Shown: positions 19,226 to 27,135, numbered from the stretch's first letter. The stretch is 64,000 bases of DNA from a bacterium (GCA_905221195.1 CAJNCF010000003.1:237330-301329); one strand, 5' to 3'. Made by a program: numbers and translations. Notes: generated by a model from the sequence alone, not told the origin.

Positions 19226-19510
19226 TCATATCTTAAAAATACCAGACCACACTATTCCCTGCTTATATTTGGCTTCTTTCTTTTGGACAATTTTTGCTAA
19301 ATCCAACAACTCTGTCGGCGGTTCACCTTTAAAGCCCAATAATTCTTTAGAGACGGCAAAAGATAGACGTACAGCTAGCAAATCTTCACTAGTACTAGAA
19401 AACTGTTTTGCTGTTTCTAGCAATTGCTTCCTAAATTCTTCCGTCAAGCTAATTTCTTTATTATTGTACAGGGAATGAATCAACATTTGCAACTGACTTT
19501 GCTTTTCCAT
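19226..19510 (-). CDS. Small helical protein, probable bacteriocin immunity protein
   Basis: The 94-residue soluble, all-helical protein has the size and pattern of streptococcal bacteriocin immunity proteins (LIHSLYNNKEISLTEEFRKQ, then ELLDLAKIV). GAGGT precedes the ATG. It lies 13 bases after a short reading frame that looks like the end of a lost secreted peptide gene, and its transcript would start at the leftward promoter of operator copy 1, placing it under SHP/Rgg control. The family assignment is by resemblance only. Confidence 0.55.
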   Translation of the reverse strand: MEKQSQLQMLIHSLYNNKEISLTEEFRKQLLETAKQFSSTSEDLLAVRLSFAVSKELLGFKGEPPTELLDLAKIVQKKEAKYKQGIVWSGIFKI

Positions 19511-19523
19511 CGTTTACCTCATT

Positions 19524-19625
19524 TTATCTAGGACGCCAAGTTTCACTTTTAGTCCAGCCATTTACAGTATGCTCATAATTAAACATATACTGTACGAATT
19601 CCCATCTATAAACCACTTCTGCGAC
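19524..19625 (-). pseudogene. C-terminal remnant of a small peptide gene
   Basis: An open frame of 33 codons without a usable start ends VQYMFNYEHTVNGWTKSETW-RPR. It is rich in aromatic and polar residues, as in a mature secreted peptide. An in-frame TAA lies just upstream at 19626-19628. It sits between the operator-driven leftward promoter and the immunity-like gene, exactly where a bacteriocin gene would be, so I read it as a decayed bacteriocin. No family is recognised. Confidence 0.35.
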
Positions 19626-19656
19626 TTAGGATTTGCTTGAAGTGCTTTACAAGGAT

Positions 19657-19766
19657 AGTATAACACGAAAATTAGCTTATTTTAGAAAATCGCATATTTG
19701 ACATTTTTTCTTATAGAAATTTCAGATTTGCGATTTTAGTAGATTTGATTATTTTCCTGCTATAAT
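19657..19766. promoter_or_regulatory. Two-way SHP/Rgg operator, copy 1
   Basis: An inverted repeat of two 20-base arms (19687-19706 and 19717-19736; 17 of 20 pairs) sits exactly midway between two extended -10 elements: leftward TGTTATACT (19657-19665) and rightward TGCTATAAT (19758-19766). Each -10 is 24 bases from the nearer arm and neither has a -35, the layout of activator-dependent promoters. Rgg binding is inferred. The right side drives shp copy 1; the left side drives the peptide remnant and immunity gene. Confidence 0.7.
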
Positions 19767-19794
19767 AAAGTTACTACTAACAAGGAGGGATCTA

Positions 19795-19878
19795 ATGATG
19801 GAAAAAAGAAAAATCCAACTGATACTCCTGCTTATTTCGGAGTGGGTTATCGTCTTCCCGTTTCTAATCAATCGATAA
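19795..19878 (+). CDS. shp: Short hydrophobic peptide pheromone precursor, copy 1
   Basis: A 27-residue peptide: basic start (MMEKRKIQ), Leu/Ile core, and a C-terminus EWVIVFPFLINR. It closely resembles the SHP144 pheromone of pneumococci (mature form recalled as EWVIVIPFLTNL). GGAGGG lies before two adjacent ATG codons. SHPs are trimmed by a membrane protease such as Eep, exported, re-imported by Ami and bound by Rgg. The 3' end overlaps the tail of the rgg fragment on the other strand, as at the intact copy. Confidence 0.88.
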   Translation: MMEKRKIQLILLLISEWVIVFPFLINR

Positions 19879-20098
19879 GTTCTTTGTATTGCTGCAAACG
19901 CAATTCGAAGAGGGCTATCAATTGTGGATTTTCTAATACTTGCAGAGATTGGAGATAGTGTTCAATCTCTTTTTGATTGCTTCCCTTAGTTTGAAGAAAA
20001 ATGCTCATTTTCTTTAAAAATTGCCACAATACTTTTTCAAAAACATCGTATGGACGAAGCATGCTCTCTAGCTCAGCTTCAAATGAAAGTTTCCTCAT
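19868..20098 (-). pseudogene. rgg 3' fragment (duplicate)
   Basis: The 76-codon open frame has 70 codons matching the C-terminus of the intact rgg at 21068-21931 (EAELESMLRPYDVFEK to YKELID), with one or two changes, joined to six unrelated codons. It lacks the DNA-binding domain and the peptide pocket. It follows the CPBP gene and is best seen as part of the duplicated unit rather than a working protein. Confidence 0.85.
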
Positions 20099-20156
20099 AG
20101 TAATTCAAAACTTTTTACCAAAATCAAATACTCCGAAATTTTCATCTCTTTAAATT

Positions 20157-20825
20157 CTAGTGCAATAACATAAGAATCTGACCAATACCATTGTAGACTA
20201 TATGCAGTCCAATAGGCCAATAAATTGACTTGGTTACTCTAAACAAGACTGCAAATATGAGACCGCCACCCATATAGACGAAAAAGTCTGTTAAGACCCA
20301 ACCATGGCCACTAATGTGTAAGATTCCAAATAATATAGCTGAGCCAAGTACATCCAGTCCCCATTTCTTCCCTTTTTCCAGAGCAGTCATCACTAATCCA
20401 CGATAAATCATGTCTTCAAAAATGGGACCTGCAATCACAGGATAAAAAAAATACATCAAAAATGCCGTAGCTCCTGTATAAGTAGGAGCAGCATGTTGAT
20501 AAGAAATTTCATTTCGAGTAGGTGGGAAAAGAAAAAAGGTGACGAAATTCCAAACAACAAAAGAAAGCAGAGCTAGGGAGGAATAGAAAAGATAGGATAC
20601 TTTAAACTTTCTACTGTTGATTTGTTGCCATTTACCTGACCAAATCATAGCAATAAGAGCAAATAAAACCACAAGAAAATTCAACATCATATCCGACAGA
20701 TAATAGGCAAAGTCAGATAGACCAGTAACAAGATCGCTGCGTAAAACTAGACTACTGAACTTCTGGTCAGCAATAACTAGTAGAAAAGCTATAATAAAGT
20801 AGTGACGTGAGATTATCTTTTTCAT
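20157..20825 (-). CDS. CPBP-family membrane protease (Abi/CAAX type)
   Basis: The 222 residues make about six membrane helices with the CPBP motifs FEDMIYRG (about 134-141) and the His motif FGILHISGHG (about 166-175) and a C-terminal HIVYNG. Motif 1 is normally EExxxR; here the second acid is Asp (EDxxxR). CPBP proteins near bacteriocin genes often give self-immunity or mature peptides. The leftward extended -10 of operator copy 2 is 33 bases upstream of the ATG, so it should be switched on by SHP/Rgg. The gene is bracketed by 430-base direct repeats and could be lost by recombination. Confidence 0.88.
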   Translation of the reverse strand: MKKIISRHYFIIAFLLVIADQKFSSLVLRSDLVTGLSDFAYYLSDMMLNFLVVLFALIAMIWSGKWQQINSRKFKVSYLFYSSLALLSFVVWNFVTFFLFPPTRNEISYQHAAPTYTGATAFLMYFFYPVIAGPIFEDMIYRGLVMTALEKGKKWGLDVLGSAILFGILHISGHGWVLTDFFVYMGGGLIFAVLFRVTKSIYWPIGLHIVYNGIGQILMLLH

Positions 20826-20856
20826 TCTATTTTCTCCTATACTATGAAATGAGGAC

Positions 20857-20966
20857 AGTATAACACGGAAATCACCACATTTTAGTAAATCGCATATTTG
20901 ATATTTTTTCTTGTAGAAATTTCAGATTTGCGATTTTAGTAGATTTGATTATTTTCCTGCTATAAT
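20857..20966. promoter_or_regulatory. Two-way SHP/Rgg operator, copy 2
   Basis: Arms at 20887-20906 and 20917-20936 (AAATCGCATATTTGATATTT and the complement of AAATTTCAGATTTGCGATTT) match at 17 of 20 positions. Leftward TGTTATACT (20857-20865) and rightward TGCTATAAT (20958-20966) are each 24 bases from the nearer arm. The left side drives the CPBP gene and the right side drives shp copy 2. Confidence 0.72.
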
Positions 20967-20994
20967 AAAGTTACTACTAACAAGGAGGGATCTA

Positions 20995-21078
20995 ATGATG
21001 GAAAAAAGAAAAATCCAACTGATACTCCTGCTTATTTCGGAGTGGGTTATCGTCTTCCCGTTTCTAATCAATCGATAA
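20995..21078 (+). CDS. shp: Short hydrophobic peptide pheromone precursor, copy 2
   Basis: Identical to copy 1 in all 27 codons and in the ribosome binding site. Its last 11 bases overlap the 3' end of rgg on the other strand, the convergent arrangement typical of SHP/Rgg pairs, which may add antisense control between the two transcripts. Two identical copies should raise pheromone dose and strengthen positive feedback. Confidence 0.9.
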   Translation: MMEKRKIQLILLLISEWVIVFPFLINR

Positions 21079-21931
21079 GTTCTTTGTATTGCTGCAAACG
21101 CAATTCGAAGAGGGCTATCAATTGTGGATTTTCTAATACTTGCAGAGATTGGAGATAGTGTTCAATCTCTTTTTGATTGCTTCCCTTAGTTTGAAGAAAA
21201 ATGCTCATTTTCTTTAAAAATTGCCACAATAATTTCTCAAAAACATCATACGGACGCAGCATGCTCTCCAACTCGGCTTCAAAGATTGGGATGTAGGAGA
21301 AAAGTTTTCGCTCCATGAGCTCTGATAAGATATTTAAGAGCCCTTGCTTCATATACAATCGATTGTGTACTAACTCTTTAAATTCCTTAGATTTCTCAAT
21401 TAAAGCGGTTGATAAAAATATCAAATCTTGGTTGCTCAAGAAGGGCATGGTATTGCAAAAGAGATAGAGTTCAAACCAGGTCCAAGACTCAATAGCATAG
21501 AGGTAGGTGGTCAAAAATTCGCTATCCTCCTCTGCTAGCGGATAGCTTTTATCTAAGGAATGGATGGCATCTTTGATTACAATAGCATTCAAACGACGAT
21601 AGGTCTGCGCCATCTGTTCTTGCTCGACTTCCTCCAACAGTTGCTCTAAGCCTGCTATATCTTGATGAGCAAAGCGGTCCACAACCCTTCTACCAAATTT
21701 CATATGTGGAGATTCTTGGTAATTATTGAGCTTGTGCCCAAACTCATCAAAATTCATATTGATTCCTTGGATTGCTAAGATCAGCTTGTCCGCAGATAGC
21801 ATAGACTGTCCTAGTTCAAACTTGGACAACTGAGAGGCTGTTAGTCCAGCACAAGCCACATCTGACTGCTTGAGCTTTCTAGCCAAGCGCAATTCCTTGT
21901 AAAATTCTCCCAATTCCATTCTCTCAATCAT
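21068..21931 (-). CDS. Rgg-family regulator (Rgg144-like), SHP partner
   Basis: The 287 residues have an N-terminal HTH_XRE domain (about 8-62; ELGEFYKELRLARKLKQSDV, SQLSKFELGQSMLSADKL) and the helical-repeat sensor domain. GGAGG lies seven bases before the ATG at 21931. A good promoter (TTGACA-18-TATAAT) gives steady expression, while its peptide gene shp is Rgg-type. Position beside tsaD matches pneumococcal Rgg144. Its targets here are likely the two shp copies, the CPBP gene and the immunity-like gene. Confidence 0.92.
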   Translation of the reverse strand: MIERMELGEFYKELRLARKLKQSDVACAGLTASQLSKFELGQSMLSADKLILAIQGINMNFDEFGHKLNNYQESPHMKFGRRVVDRFAHQDIAGLEQLLEEVEQEQMAQTYRRLNAIVIKDAIHSLDKSYPLAEEDSEFLTTYLYAIESWTWFELYLFCNTMPFLSNQDLIFLSTALIEKSKEFKELVHNRLYMKQGLLNILSELMERKLFSYIPIFEAELESMLRPYDVFEKLLWQFLKKMSIFLQTKGSNQKEIEHYLQSLQVLENPQLIALFELRLQQYKELID

Positions 21932-21955
21932 CTTACCACCTCCTATTCTTTATAT

Positions 21956-21985
21956 ATTATATCATTATCTTTACAGTTTTGTCAA
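21956..21985 (-). promoter_or_regulatory. Promoter of rgg
   Basis: On the minus strand, -35 TTGACA (21980-21985) and -10 TATAAT (21956-21961) are separated by 18 bases, close to consensus. Confidence 0.8.
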
Positions 21986-22008
21986 AATATTCTGACATTT
22001 TAGTGAGT

Positions 22009-22033
22009 GAAAAAGCCAGCCCTAAGCTGACTC
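22009..22033 (-). terminator. Terminator of the tsaB-rimI-tsaD operon
   Basis: AGTCAGC pairs with GCTGGCT and is followed on the minus strand by TTTTT, directly after the tsaD stop codon. Confidence 0.75.
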
Positions 22034-22034
22034 T

Positions 22035-23045
22035 TTATTCCATGGTATCAAAAGCGAGGCTTGGTTTGGCATTGAGATCCAAGCTTGCAAAGTTTTCTTT
22101 GTTCCACTCGCTGATGCTGGCATAGGCAATCATTCCTGCATTGTCTCCGCAGAGGCGCAGAGGGGGGATGATGACCTTGACATCTGTGATTTCGGCTGCT
22201 AGACGCTCTCTGAGTCCTTTATTAGCAGCCACGCCACCTGCCACGACTAGAGTTTTAACAGGATATTTCTCCAAAGCCTTCTTGGTTTTAGCCATGAGAA
22301 TGTCCATAACTGCCGCTTGAAAGGACGCACACAAGTCCTCTGTTGACAAACTCTCTCCCTTTTGCTCGGCATTGTGGTGAAGATTGATAAAGGCAGATTT
22401 CAAACCTGAGAATGAAAACTCCAGATTATCTTCCTTAATCATGGCACGAGGGAAATCATAAATATCCTGCCCCTGATGAGCCAACTCGTCAATCTCGCGA
22501 CCTGCTGGATAGGTCAAGCCCATGACACGGCCAACCTTATCATAGGCCTCACCAACCGCATCATCACGGGTTTCCCCAACAATCTTGTAATCACCAGCCT
22601 CAGAAACATAGACCAACTCTGTGTGTCCACCACTTACTAAAAGTGCTAACAAGGGGAACTCCAAAGGCTCCACGCTCTGAGCTGCCATGAGGTGACCCGC
22701 CATGTGGTTAACGGGAATCAGCGGAAGTCCATGTGCCCAAGCAAAGGCCTTGGCAGCTGACAAACCAACAAGCAAGGCTCCGACCAAGCCAGGTCCATAG
22801 GTAACTGCAACAGCTGTCACATCATTTTCGGTAATCCCTGCTTCTGCCAACGCCTCCTCGATACAGGCCGTAATGACCTCTACATGGTGGCGACTAGCTA
22901 CTTCTGGCACTACGCCTCCAAAACGTTTGTGACTCTCAATTTGACTAGCAATGACATTGGACAAGAGCTCATCGTCGTTTTTCAAGACGGCGACACTGGT
23001 CTCATCACAGGATGTCTCAAATGCTAAAATATATCTATCCTTCAT
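22035..23045 (-). CDS. tsaD: tRNA N6-threonylcarbamoyladenosine transferase TsaD
   Basis: TsaD transfers the threonylcarbamoyl group to A37 of ANN-decoding tRNAs. The 336 residues have the ASKHA fold, [13 protein letters not shown] at the start, the metal-binding [13 protein letters not shown] and the C-terminal [11 protein letters not shown]. It overlaps rimI by 11 bases. TsaB is two genes upstream; TsaC and TsaE are elsewhere. A copy of its last codons remains at 19106-19177. Confidence 0.97.
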   Translation of the reverse strand: MKDRYILAFETSCDETSVAVLKNDDELLSNVIASQIESHKRFGGVVPEVASRHHVEVITACIEEALAEAGITENDVTAVAVTYGPGLVGALLVGLSAAKAFAWAHGLPLIPVNHMAGHLMAAQSVEPLEFPLLALLVSGGHTELVYVSEAGDYKIVGETRDDAVGEAYDKVGRVMGLTYPAGREIDELAHQGQDIYDFPRAMIKEDNLEFSFSGLKSAFINLHHNAEQKGESLSTEDLCASFQAAVMDILMAKTKKALEKYPVKTLVVAGGVAANKGLRERLAAEITDVKVIIPPLRLCGDNAGMIAYASISEWNKENFASLDLNAKPSLAFDTME

Positions 23046-23472
23046 CTATTTCTCTCTTCATGATGATGGCATCCTCGACTGGGTCATGGTAGTAGGCCTT
23101 TCGCTCAGCGATGACCGCCATCTGTTCTTTCTTGTAAAATGCTTGCGCTCGTTGATTTGACTTTCTGACTTCGAGGAAAATATCCTTATCTGTCGGCAAT
23201 GTCGCAAACAAGGTTGAGGCAATCCCCTGACCCTGATAGGCTCCTTTGACAGCGATTTGCAGGACTTCTGCTTCAAAAAGATTCTCCTGCACGGCTAGAA
23301 AGCCAATCACTTCTTCCCCATCATAAGCCAGAGCGTACCAAGTCTGGTCTTGGGACAGGTCTGCTTGGATTTGTTCCAGAGTCCAAGGACTGACTGGGTA
23401 AACATCCGCCATGACAGCGTAGATGGCTTGAGCCAAGTCAGGCTGTCTTTGGATTCGTTTGATTTCTATCAT
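23035..23472 (-). CDS. rimI: RimI-like GNAT N-acetyltransferase
   Basis: The 145 residues have the acetyl-CoA binding motif [10 protein letters not shown] (about 82-91) and the C-terminal [13 protein letters not shown] pattern of RimI, which acetylates the N-terminus of ribosomal protein S18 and perhaps others. It overlaps tsaB by four bases (ATGA) and tsaD by 11, so all three are coupled. This order is widely conserved in Firmicutes. Confidence 0.93.
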   Translation of the reverse strand: MIEIKRIQRQPDLAQAIYAVMADVYPVSPWTLEQIQADLSQDQTWYALAYDGEEVIGFLAVQENLFEAEVLQIAVKGAYQGQGIASTLFATLPTDKDIFLEVRKSNQRAQAFYKKEQMAVIAERKAYYHDPVEDAIIMKREIDEG

Positions 23473-24152
23473 AGGCGTTTAATGTAAGACTCGCTAGACT
23501 CGGTGTGGTTCTTGAGCCAGTTTTCCTCAGCCTCGACTCGTTTGAGGTAATTGGGCACAAAATCATGCAAGGAGTCTGCTTCCTTGTCCCAGGCCAAAAG
23601 AGCTAGATTGGCTGCATTTGGCAAGGTTTCTTTGAAATTCGTCCTTGGCAAGTGTTCTTGAATCTGCTCCACAAAGGGGCCAACTTCTCCGACAAAGGTT
23701 ACCTGACTAGCACCCTTGATTAGCTCAATGACTCGCTCAAAAGGCAGGTGCGCTTCTGGCATGACAGGTTTGGCATTTTCATAAAATCCCGCATAGACAT
23801 TGTTGCGACGTGCATCCATCAAGGGAACGAACAAGCCCTCTTGTTGGTAGGGCACCAGAGCCAAGAGGCTAGACATACCAACCAACTCGATGTTCAGAGT
23901 GTGAGCTAAGGTTTTGGCAGTTGCTACCGCAATTCGCAAGCCTGTATAGCTACCTGGCCCTTCTGCCACCACGATTCGGTCCAAATCCTTGGGTGTCCAA
24001 TCCAAACTTGCCATCAAAAAATCGATGGCAGGCATGAGGGTAATACTGTGATTTTTCTTGATATTAATCGTCGTCTCGGCAAGAACCTGCTTGTCCTCTA
24101 AAATAGCAAGAGAAAGAGCCTTGCTGGACGTATCAAAAGCTAATACTTTCAT
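23469..24152 (-). CDS. tsaB: tRNA threonylcarbamoyladenosine biosynthesis protein TsaB
   Basis: The 227 residues form an ASKHA-type scaffold (LAFDTSSKALSLAIL at the start, VAEGPGSYTGLRIAVATAK) that lacks TsaD's metal-binding histidines. TsaB dimerises with TsaD and is needed for t6A synthesis. It is the first gene of the operon; the ribosome binding site is weak. A -10 TATAAT lies at 24183-24188. Confidence 0.94.
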   Translation of the reverse strand: MKVLAFDTSSKALSLAILEDKQVLAETTINIKKNHSITLMPAIDFLMASLDWTPKDLDRIVVAEGPGSYTGLRIAVATAKTLAHTLNIELVGMSSLLALVPYQQEGLFVPLMDARRNNVYAGFYENAKPVMPEAHLPFERVIELIKGASQVTFVGEVGPFVEQIQEHLPRTNFKETLPNAANLALLAWDKEADSLHDFVPNYLKRVEAEENWLKNHTESSESYIKRL

Positions 24153-24182
24153 AACACATTCCTATCTTTTTGTCTGCTTACT

Positions 24183-24188
24183 ATTATA
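24183..24188 (-). promoter_or_regulatory. -10 element for tsaB-rimI-tsaD
   Basis: TATAAT on the minus strand, about 30 bases upstream of the tsaB ATG; no clear -35. Confidence 0.5.
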
Positions 24189-24361
24189 CTACAAAAGCTG
24201 GCACATGGGAATTTTCTTTATCCCTAAACAAAAATGCCTATACTTAGCCCAAAAACAATTCGCAAATAAAATTCAAAAAAATCTTCGCTTTTCCTTTTCT
24301 TTTCCGAATATAAAAGTGAACAAGAAAATTGAAAGGATCTCCGTAAAAAGTTTGGTAAGTC

Positions 24362-24538
24362 ATGCTAGATAAAAAACACATTTTTAGAAGGATAAATTTT
24401 ATTGTCTTCATCTCTTACAGTTTGCTAAGCATTCTCAATGATTTAAACATTACTACTATCCCTTTACCATTCGATTTATCTGTTTGTATTGTTTTATTTT
24501 TATGTTTCAACTCTATTTTTGAACAGAAGAATTCTTAA
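24362..24538 (+). CDS. Possible 58-residue membrane peptide
   Basis: ATG at 24362 opens 58 codons to a TAA at 24536. The product starts MLDKKHIFRRINFIVFISYS and has two hydrophobic stretches (about 12-25 and 38-51). A strong hairpin (24598-24627) follows in the right direction, which supports a transcript, but the ribosome binding site is poor and I recognise no family. Small peptides of this kind occur in the streptococcal accessory DNA beside the tsa operon. Confidence 0.35.
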   Translation: MLDKKHIFRRINFIVFISYSLLSILNDLNITTIPLPFDLSVCIVLFLCFNSIFEQKNS

Positions 24539-24597
24539 CATAAAACTAATAAGCTCTGAAAATTCCATTGTCATGTCATTTTAGAAAAATGCAAAGA

Positions 24598-24627
24598 CCA
24601 CCTCATCTTGATAGATGGGGTGGAATT
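24598..24627 (+). terminator. Terminator-like hairpin
   Basis: CCACCTCATC and GATGGGGTGG pair over 10 bases with a six-base loop, followed by AATTTT. It could end a transcript from the small frame at 24362. Confidence 0.6.
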
Positions 24628-24664
24628 TTCGTGTCGTAAATCTACTATCTCTATATCCCCAAAC

Positions 24665-24691
24665 AAAAATGCCCTAGCATCAGCAGGGCAT
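24665..24691 (-). terminator. Terminator of the 71-residue membrane protein gene
   Basis: ATGCCCT/AGGGCAT stem followed on the minus strand by TTTTTG, immediately after the TAG at 24692. A related 20-base stretch recurs at about 24219-24241. Confidence 0.7.
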
Positions 24692-24907
24692 CTAAGCATT
24701 TAATCCAAAGTAAAATACAAACCAAACTACATAGGTTACAAGGAGGAGAAAAAGCGAGTAGAGAGTCACAAAACTAATCTTCCACAAGAACTTGCTTTGT
24801 CGTTGTTCCAGTTTTGTAAACAGAAGATTCCCTCCATAAACACAAGCAACAAAAACAATAAAAGCCACCAAGCGAACTCCGATAGCAAAAGCAAATAAAC
24901 TATTCAT
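24692..24907 (-). CDS. Small two-helix membrane protein
   Basis: The 71 residues have two hydrophobic helices (about 5-25 and 42-66) around a basic linker (TKLEQRQSKFLWK). AAGGAGG lies before the ATG and a terminator follows, so it is a single-gene unit. No family is recognised. Its promoter has an extended -10 and a cre-like site over the -35, suggesting carbon-source control. Confidence 0.7.
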   Translation of the reverse strand: MNSLFAFAIGVRLVAFIVFVACVYGGNLLFTKLEQRQSKFLWKISFVTLYSLFLLLVTYVVWFVFYFGLNA

Positions 24908-24973
24908 AGGGCAACCTCCTTGACTTAAAAACTATAGGGAATTATGACAAGCAATAAATTCACTTCCATTATC

Positions 24974-25011
24974 AATATAACACATTTTCTTTGTTTTTGC
25001 AAACGCTTACC
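24974..25011 (-). promoter_or_regulatory. Promoter with overlapping cre-like site
   Basis: Minus strand: extended -10 TGTTATATT (24974-24982), -35 TTTGCA 18 bases upstream. The stretch 24998-25011 (TGCAAACGCTTACC on the plus strand) fits the cre consensus at all but two positions and overlaps the -35. Confidence 0.45.
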
Positions 25012-25065
25012 TTTTAGTGCTTATGTGACTTTCTCGTTTCCGTCTTTTACTAATTTTTCATTTTA

Positions 25066-25074
25066 TGTTATAAT
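25066..25074 (+). promoter_or_regulatory. Extended -10 promoter for rpoY-rnjA
   Basis: TGTTATAAT on the plus strand, 110 bases upstream of the rpoY ATG. The 110-base leader contains no evident reading frame. Confidence 0.7.
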
Positions 25075-25184
25075 TGAAATAATTGTAACGAATCAAGGTC
25101 AATCTAGACACAAAATGGAATGAAATCAAGCAAATATCTGCTAAAAGTTTGGAATAAGCTGACCTGTAAATAGAAAGGAACTAT

Positions 25185-25418
25185 ATGATTTACAAAGTTT
25201 TTTATCAAGAAACAAAAGAACGTAGCCCACGTCGTGAAACTACACGCGCACTTTACCTAGAAATCGATGCCAGCTCAGAACTCAAGGGCCGCATCGCTGC
25301 TCGCCAACTTGTCGAAGAAAATCGCCCAGAGTACAATATCGAGTATATCGAACTCTTGTCTGACAAATTGCTAGATTACGAAAAAGAAACTGGCGCCTTC
25401 GAAATTACGGAGTTCTAA
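25185..25418 (+). CDS. rpoY: RNA polymerase epsilon subunit
   Basis: The 77-residue protein (old DUF1447) starts [20 protein letters not shown] and ends with an acidic region ([13 protein letters not shown]). Epsilon binds the polymerase jaw region and may guard against phage proteins. AAAGGA precedes the ATG. It sits one base upstream of rnjA; this pairing of a polymerase subunit with RNase J1 is conserved in Firmicutes. Confidence 0.95.
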   Translation: MIYKVFYQETKERSPRRETTRALYLEIDASSELKGRIAARQLVEENRPEYNIEYIELLSDKLLDYEKETGAFEITEF

Positions 25419-25419
25419 T

Positions 25420-27099
25420 ATGGCCTACACTCTTAAACCTGAAGAAGTCGGCGTTTTTGCCATCGGTGGTCTGGGAGAAATCGGGAAAAACACATATGGG
25501 ATTGAATACCAAGATGAGATTATTATCGTCGATGCTGGGATTAAATTCCCAGAAGATGACTTGCTGGGTATCGACTACGTCATTCCTGATTATTCTTACA
25601 TCGTGGACAATATCGACCGTGTCAAGGCTGTTTTGATTACACACGGACACGAGGACCACATCGGTGGGATTCCTTTCCTGCTCAAGCAAGCAAATGTCCC
25701 TATCTATGCTGGACCGCTTGCCTTGGCTTTGATCCGTGGAAAACTCGAAGAACACGGCCTCTTGCGCAACGCAAAACTTTACGAAATCAATCACAACACT
25801 GAGTTGACCTTTAAAAATCTCAAGGCAACTTTCTTTAGAACCACTCACTCTATTCCAGAGCCTTTGGGGATTGTCATTCATACTCCTCAAGGAAAAATCG
25901 TTTGTACGGGTGACTTCAAATTCGACTTTACTCCAGTGGGAGAACCAGCAGACTTGCACCGTATGGCAGCTCTTGGGGAAGAAGGCGTGCTCTGTCTTCT
26001 CTCTGACTCGACAAATGCGGAAGTGCCAACCTTTACCAACTCTGAAAAAGTCGTTGGCCAGTCCATCATGAAGATTATCCAAGGCATAGAGGGACGTATC
26101 ATCTTTGCATCCTTTGCCTCAAATATCTTCCGTCTCCAGCAAGCAACAGAAGCTGCTGTTAAGACTGGGCGCAAGATTGCTGTCTTTGGTCGTTCTATGG
26201 AAAAGGCCATTGTCAACGGAATTGAGCTTGGTTACATCAAAGCTCCTAAGGGAACCTTTATCGAGCCAAATGAAATCAAAGACTACCCTGCAGGAGAAAT
26301 TCTGATCCTCTGTACAGGTAGTCAAGGCGAGCCTATGGCAGCCCTCTCTCGTATCGCCAACGGAACCCACCGTCAGGTGCAACTCCAACCAGGTGATACC
26401 GTTATCTTCTCTTCAAGTCCAATCCCTGGAAACACTACTAGCGTCAACAAGCTGATTAACATCATTTCTGAAGCTGGTGTCGAAGTTATCCACGGTAAGG
26501 TTAACAATATCCATACATCTGGACACGGTGGTCAGCAAGAGCAAAAACTTATGCTCCGCTTGATTAAGCCAAAATACTTCATGCCTGTCCACGGTGAATA
26601 CCGCATGCAAAAAGTCCACGCTGGACTAGCGGTGGATACTGGTGTCGAGAAGGACAATATCTTTATCATGAGCAATGGTGATGTGCTTGCCCTTACTGCT
26701 GACTCAGCTCGTATCGCAGGTCATTTCAACGCCCAAGACATCTATGTCGATGGAAATCGTATCGGTGAAATCGGTGCCGCTGTCCTCAAAGACCGTCGTG
26801 ATTTATCTGAAGACGGTGTCGTTCTAGCAGTCGCAACTGTTGACTTCAAATCGCAGATGATTCTGTCTGGTCCAGATATCCTCAGCCGAGGCTTTGTCTA
26901 CATGAGAGAGTCTGGTGATTTGATTCGCCAAAGTCAACGCATCCTCTTCAATGCAATTCGTATCGCACTGAAAAATAAGGACGCCAGCGTGCAATCTGTC
27001 AATGGTGCCATTGTCAACGCCATTCGACCATTCCTCTATGAAAATACAGAACGTGAACCGATTATCATCCCGATGATCCTCACACCAGATGAAGAATAA
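25420..27099 (+). CDS. rnjA: Ribonuclease J1
   Basis: The 559-residue RNase has the metallo-beta-lactamase motif [12 protein letters not shown] (about 74-85), the beta-CASP domain (about 210-375; [24 protein letters not shown]) and [10 protein letters not shown] with the further metal ligand, then the C-terminal domain. It is the 5'-3' exonuclease and endonuclease that matures and degrades RNA in these bacteria. It is co-transcribed with rpoY and ends at a terminator shared with mnmG. Confidence 0.97.
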   Translation: MAYTLKPEEVGVFAIGGLGEIGKNTYGIEYQDEIIIVDAGIKFPEDDLLGIDYVIPDYSYIVDNIDRVKAVLITHGHEDHIGGIPFLLKQANVPIYAGPLALALIRGKLEEHGLLRNAKLYEINHNTELTFKNLKATFFRTTHSIPEPLGIVIHTPQGKIVCTGDFKFDFTPVGEPADLHRMAALGEEGVLCLLSDSTNAEVPTFTNSEKVVGQSIMKIIQGIEGRIIFASFASNIFRLQQATEAAVKTGRKIAVFGRSMEKAIVNGIELGYIKAPKGTFIEPNEIKDYPAGEILILCTGSQGEPMAALSRIANGTHRQVQLQPGDTVIFSSSPIPGNTTSVNKLINIISEAGVEVIHGKVNNIHTSGHGGQQEQKLMLRLIKPKYFMPVHGEYRMQKVHAGLAVDTGVEKDNIFIMSNGDVLALTADSARIAGHFNAQDIYVDGNRIGEIGAAVLKDRRDLSEDGVVLAVATVDFKSQMILSGPDILSRGFVYMRESGDLIRQSQRILFNAIRIALKNKDASVQSVNGAIVNAIRPFLYENTEREPIIIPMILTPDEE

Positions 27100-27105
27100 A
27101 TTATA

Positions 27106-27133
27106 AAACAGCCCCATCTTCGGAGCTGTTTTT
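27106..27133. terminator. Two-way terminator between rnjA and mnmG
   Basis: AAACAGC-CC and GG-GCTGTTTTT form a stem with a single mismatch around a six-base loop; T-runs lie on both strands. Confidence 0.8.
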
Positions 27134-27135
27134 CT

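Larger units (their letters stand above)
19655..20085. repeat. Direct repeat copy 1 (operator + shp + rgg 3' end)
   Basis: About 430 bases are almost identical to 20855-21285, offset exactly 1200 bases. The repeats include the two-way operator, the whole pheromone gene and the last 70 or so codons of rgg. Identity breaks on the right at codon GCTTCAAA of rgg. The CPBP gene lies between the two copies. Confidence 0.9.
20855..21285. repeat. Direct repeat copy 2 (operator + shp + rgg 3' end)
   Basis: This is the partner of 19655-20085, in the same orientation. This copy continues into the complete rgg gene and is therefore the probable parent. Confidence 0.9.

Noticed and set aside
24219..24676. 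Duplicated terminator sequence as proof of an insertion
   Set aside because: The shared stretch is only about 20 bases and AT-rich; chance or a common terminator sequence is possible.
25405..26082. Long minus-strand frame opposite rnjA
   Set aside because: It is a shadow of the rnjA coding sequence, with no ribosome binding site and implausible composition.
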